In this document: in pieces, positions 62,244 to 64,000 of the stretch
Numbering within the stretch: the first letter of the stretch is position 1
Layout of the letters: every line of letters begins with the position of its first letter
Assembly: GCA_965116195.1 (NCBI GenBank)
Contig: OZ220491.1
Span: 1,488,001-1,552,000 of the forward strand
Length of the DNA: 64,000 nucleotides
Source: Aldehydirespirator sp965116195
GTDB taxonomy: Bacteria; Actinomycetota; Acidimicrobiia; Acidimicrobiales; Aldehydirespiratoraceae
Direction of reading: 5' to 3'
Program-made: the position numbers and the translations under genes
Notes under the pieces: generated by a model
Told to the model about the DNA's origin: nothing
The model's database searches: none
The model's input: only the letters and a program-made list of their open reading frames with translations

Positions 62244-63668
62244 GTGCCCAGGCGTGCGCTGATCACCGGCATCACAGGACAGGACGGCTCGTATCTGGCC
62301 GAACTGCTGCTCTCCAAGGGCTATGAAGTCATCGGTATGGTACGGCGTTCAAGCATCCCCAACAATGAGCGCATAGCGCACATTCTGCACCGCCTGCACA
62401 TCGTCACCGGCGACCTGCTTGACCAGGTGTCGATGATTGAGATACTCCGCACATACCAGCCTGACGAGGTGTACAACCTGGCCGCCCAGTCATTTGTGCA
62501 GACATCATTCAGTCAACCAATTCTGACAAGCGAGACCACGGCACTGGGCGTAACCCGGATGCTGGACGCCATCCGGTTGGTTGATCCTGACATCCGCTTT
62601 TATCAGGCCAGTTCGTCGGAGATGTTCGGCAAGGCGATCGAGGTGCCACAGTCGGAGCAAACGCCGTTTCATCCCCGCAGTCCCTACGGCGTGGCCAAAG
62701 CGTACGGACACTGGATCACTGTCAACTTCCGTGAGGCATACGGCCTGCACGCCACCTCGGGCATCCTTTTCAACCATGAAAGCCCACGCCGGGGAATGGA
62801 GTTCGTCACGCGCAAGATCAGCCACGCCGCGGCCAGCATCAAACTCGGCCTGACACAACAGTTGCGTCTGGGCAACCTCGAGTCCCAACGAGACTGGGGC
62901 TATGCCGCCGACTATGTGGAGGCCATGTGGCGCATGCTGCAACAAGACGAACCTGACGACTACGTGATCTGCACCGGCCACACCCACTCAGTGCGTGCGC
63001 TGTGCACGTTGGCATTTGAGTATGTGGGGCTTGACTATCGCGACCATGTGGTCGTGGATCAACAGTTGATGCGACCTGCCGAGGTTGACCTGCTCGTGGG
63101 TGACGCCTCCAAAGCCGAAGCCCGCCTCAAGTGGCGTCCCACGACCTCGTTCGCGGATCTGGTGCGCTTGATGGTGGACGCTGACCTGGCGTTGCTTCAG
63201 GAACCACCCCCCAGGGCATCTCAAACACCGTCCACGGCGTCTCAGTCGCTACTTGCAGGGTCTCAAACGCCGTTCAGCGGGCCTCAACCGCCGTCCAAGG
63301 GGTCCCAGCCGCCGCTCACAGGTTCTCCAACGCCACTGAGTGGGCCTCAGCAGCCGCTACCTGCAGGGTCTCAGCCGCCGATCGGGGGACCCCAAACACC
63401 GTTCAGCGGGCCTCAACCGCCGTCCAAGGGGTCCCAGCCGCCACTCACAGGGTCTCCAACGCCGCTGAGCGGGCCTCAGCAGCCGCTACCTGCAGGGTCT
63501 CAGCCGCCGATCGGGGGACCCCAAACACCGTTCAGCGGACCTCAACCGCCGTCCAAGGGGTCCCAGCCGCCACTCACAGGTTCTCAAACGCCACTGAGCG
63601 GACCTGCGACCGGACGCGACCCGCAAACGGCTGGTGGCACTCCCTCAACACATCAACTCGGCCAGTGA
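62244..63668 (+). CDS. gmd: GDP-mannose 4,6-dehydratase with repeat-expanded tail
   Basis: About 474 residues from GTG 62244 (start not certain; the frame is open further up). RRALITGITGQDGSYLAELL, EVYNLAAQSFV, YQASSSEMFGK, SPYGVAKAYGH and NHESPRRG are classic Gmd. It converts GDP-D-mannose to GDP-4-keto-6-deoxymannose. Typical Gmd ends near residue 330; here ~140 residues rich in Pro, Ser, Gly and Gln follow, encoded by the 129-bp array. The stop overlaps the cofD start. Confidence 0.9.
   Translation: MPRRALITGITGQDGSYLAELLLSKGYEVIGMVRRSSIPNNERIAHILHRLHIVTGDLLDQVSMIEILRTYQPDEVYNLAAQSFVQTSFSQPILTSETTALGVTRMLDAIRLVDPDIRFYQASSSEMFGKAIEVPQSEQTPFHPRSPYGVAKAYGHWITVNFREAYGLHATSGILFNHESPRRGMEFVTRKISHAAASIKLGLTQQLRLGNLESQRDWGYAADYVEAMWRMLQQDEPDDYVICTGHTHSVRALCTLAFEYVGLDYRDHVVVDQQLMRPAEVDLLVGDASKAEARLKWRPTTSFADLVRLMVDADLALLQEPPPRASQTPSTASQSLLAGSQTPFSGPQPPSKGSQPPLTGSPTPLSGPQQPLPAGSQPPIGGPQTPFSGPQPPSKGSQPPLTGSPTPLSGPQQPLPAGSQPPIGGPQTPFSGPQPPSKGSQPPLTGSQTPLSGPATGRDPQTAGGTPSTHQLGQ
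63270..63610 (+). repeat. 129-bp in-frame tandem array at the 3' end of gmd
   Basis: CCGTTCAGCGG occurs at 63270, 63399 and 63528, exactly 129 bp (43 codons) apart. Within each unit there are shorter Pro-Ser-Gly-Gln sub-repeats (GSQPP-type). About 2.6 units. Confidence 0.92.
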
Positions 63669-64000
63669 TAACAGTACTCTCGGGCGGGGTGGGGGCAGCG
63701 CGCTATCTGGCCGGACAACTGACGGTGGTACCGGCAGAGCAGGTCACCGCGGTCGTCAATGTCGCCGATGATGTGAATGTTCACGGCCTCCACGTGAGTC
63801 CCGACATCGACACCGTGATCTACACGCTGTCGGGAGCGATTGACCGTGAGCGCGGCTGGGGCCTGGACAACGAGTCCTGGAACGCACTCACCGCGCTGCG
63901 GGCTCACGGGCTTGACGCTTGGTTCAACCTGGGTGACCGCGATCTGGGAACACACCTGTTCCGCACGACACTGCTGCAGCAGGGTTGCACGCTCAGTGAG
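63665..64000 (+). CDS. cofD: 2-phospho-L-lactate transferase (CofD/FbiA), 3' part beyond the window
   Basis: 112 codons to the right edge. GTG 63665 overlaps the gmd stop (GTGA). Clear CofD pattern: MITVLSGGVGAARYLAG, VVNVADDVNVHGLHVSPDID, TVIYTLSGAI, GWGLDNES and AWFNLGDRDLGTHL. It joins the lactate/PEP-derived moiety to Fo in F420 synthesis. The window's LLM oxidoreductase is a likely user of F420. Confidence 0.93.
   Translation, partial: MITVLSGGVGAARYLAGQLTVVPAEQVTAVVNVADDVNVHGLHVSPDIDTVIYTLSGAIDRERGWGLDNESWNALTALRAHGLDAWFNLGDRDLGTHLFRTTLLQQGCTLSE

Overview
The window looks like a chromosomal segment of a moderately high-GC actinobacterium, most likely class Acidimicrobiia. This rests on actinobacterial gene orders (rdgB-rph-MBL hydrolase-cysM-mec; comF-hpf-secA; prfB-ftsE-ftsX; a phosphomannomutase-Trm112-SIS isomerase-manA-ahcY series; DUF5719-glycosyltransferase near gmd and cofD), on F420 genes (cofD and a luciferase-like F420 oxidoreductase), and on Thr-rich surface proteins with SLH-like repeats containing VTREQMATFL. 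The taxonomic call is an inference; no rRNA gene is present.

Layout. 1-2.5 kb: an edge-truncated lipoprotein and a secreted S1 protease split by an in-frame TAG. 2.6-4.6 kb: a short-chain dehydrogenase and a FAD amine-oxidase-like enzyme. 4.8-10.5 kb: clpP, tRNA-Leu, rdgB, rph, an MBL hydrolase, rpmG, rpmB and cysM. 10.8-24.7 kb: an MFS exporter, an alpha/beta hydrolase, a giant FN3/Calx-beta/SLH surface protein, mec, smpB, a PQ-loop protein and tmRNA (ssrA), followed directly by a second copy of the MFS(5')-hydrolase-surface protein-mec(3') segment. 24.9-34.7 kb: acyl-CoA dehydrogenase, alanine dehydrogenase, ftsX-ftsE-prfB, secA, hpf and comF. 35-41 kb: two SDR-fold enzymes, an F420 oxidoreductase, a cytochrome c lipoprotein and an SLH-anchored sugar dehydrogenase. 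41-49 kb: ahcY and GDP-mannose supply genes plus a polyprenol-type glycosyltransferase. 49-60 kb: large membrane proteins, a CPBP protease, ftsH, DUF5719 and a giant glycosyltransferase. 60-64 kb: an isochorismatase-fold protein, a GDP-sugar epimerase/reductase, gmd and the start of cofD.

Genes working together: manA, the SIS isomerase and phosphomannomutase make mannose-1-phosphate; gmd and its upstream neighbour would turn GDP-mannose into a deoxyhexose; the glycosyltransferases probably use such sugars in the envelope. SmpB and tmRNA form the trans-translation system, with ClpP and FtsH as plausible proteases for tagged proteins. The cytochrome c lipoprotein and the SLH-anchored dehydrogenase converge and could form an extracellular sugar-oxidation pair.

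The most unusual property is the density of minisatellites placed at gene boundaries. Units of about 22-129 bp often carry a copy of the start or stop codon of the adjacent gene. In some genes they extend the protein in frame (cytochrome c lipoprotein N-terminus, Trm112 and Gmd C-termini); upstream of ftsE and cysM they create chains of tiny reading frames whose stops overlap the next ATG. The duplicated surface-protein genes carry a poly-C tract in the 5' coding region: in frame in copy A (C18), out of frame in copy B (C12), consistent with phase variation, and their N-terminal domains differ while the flanks are nearly identical.
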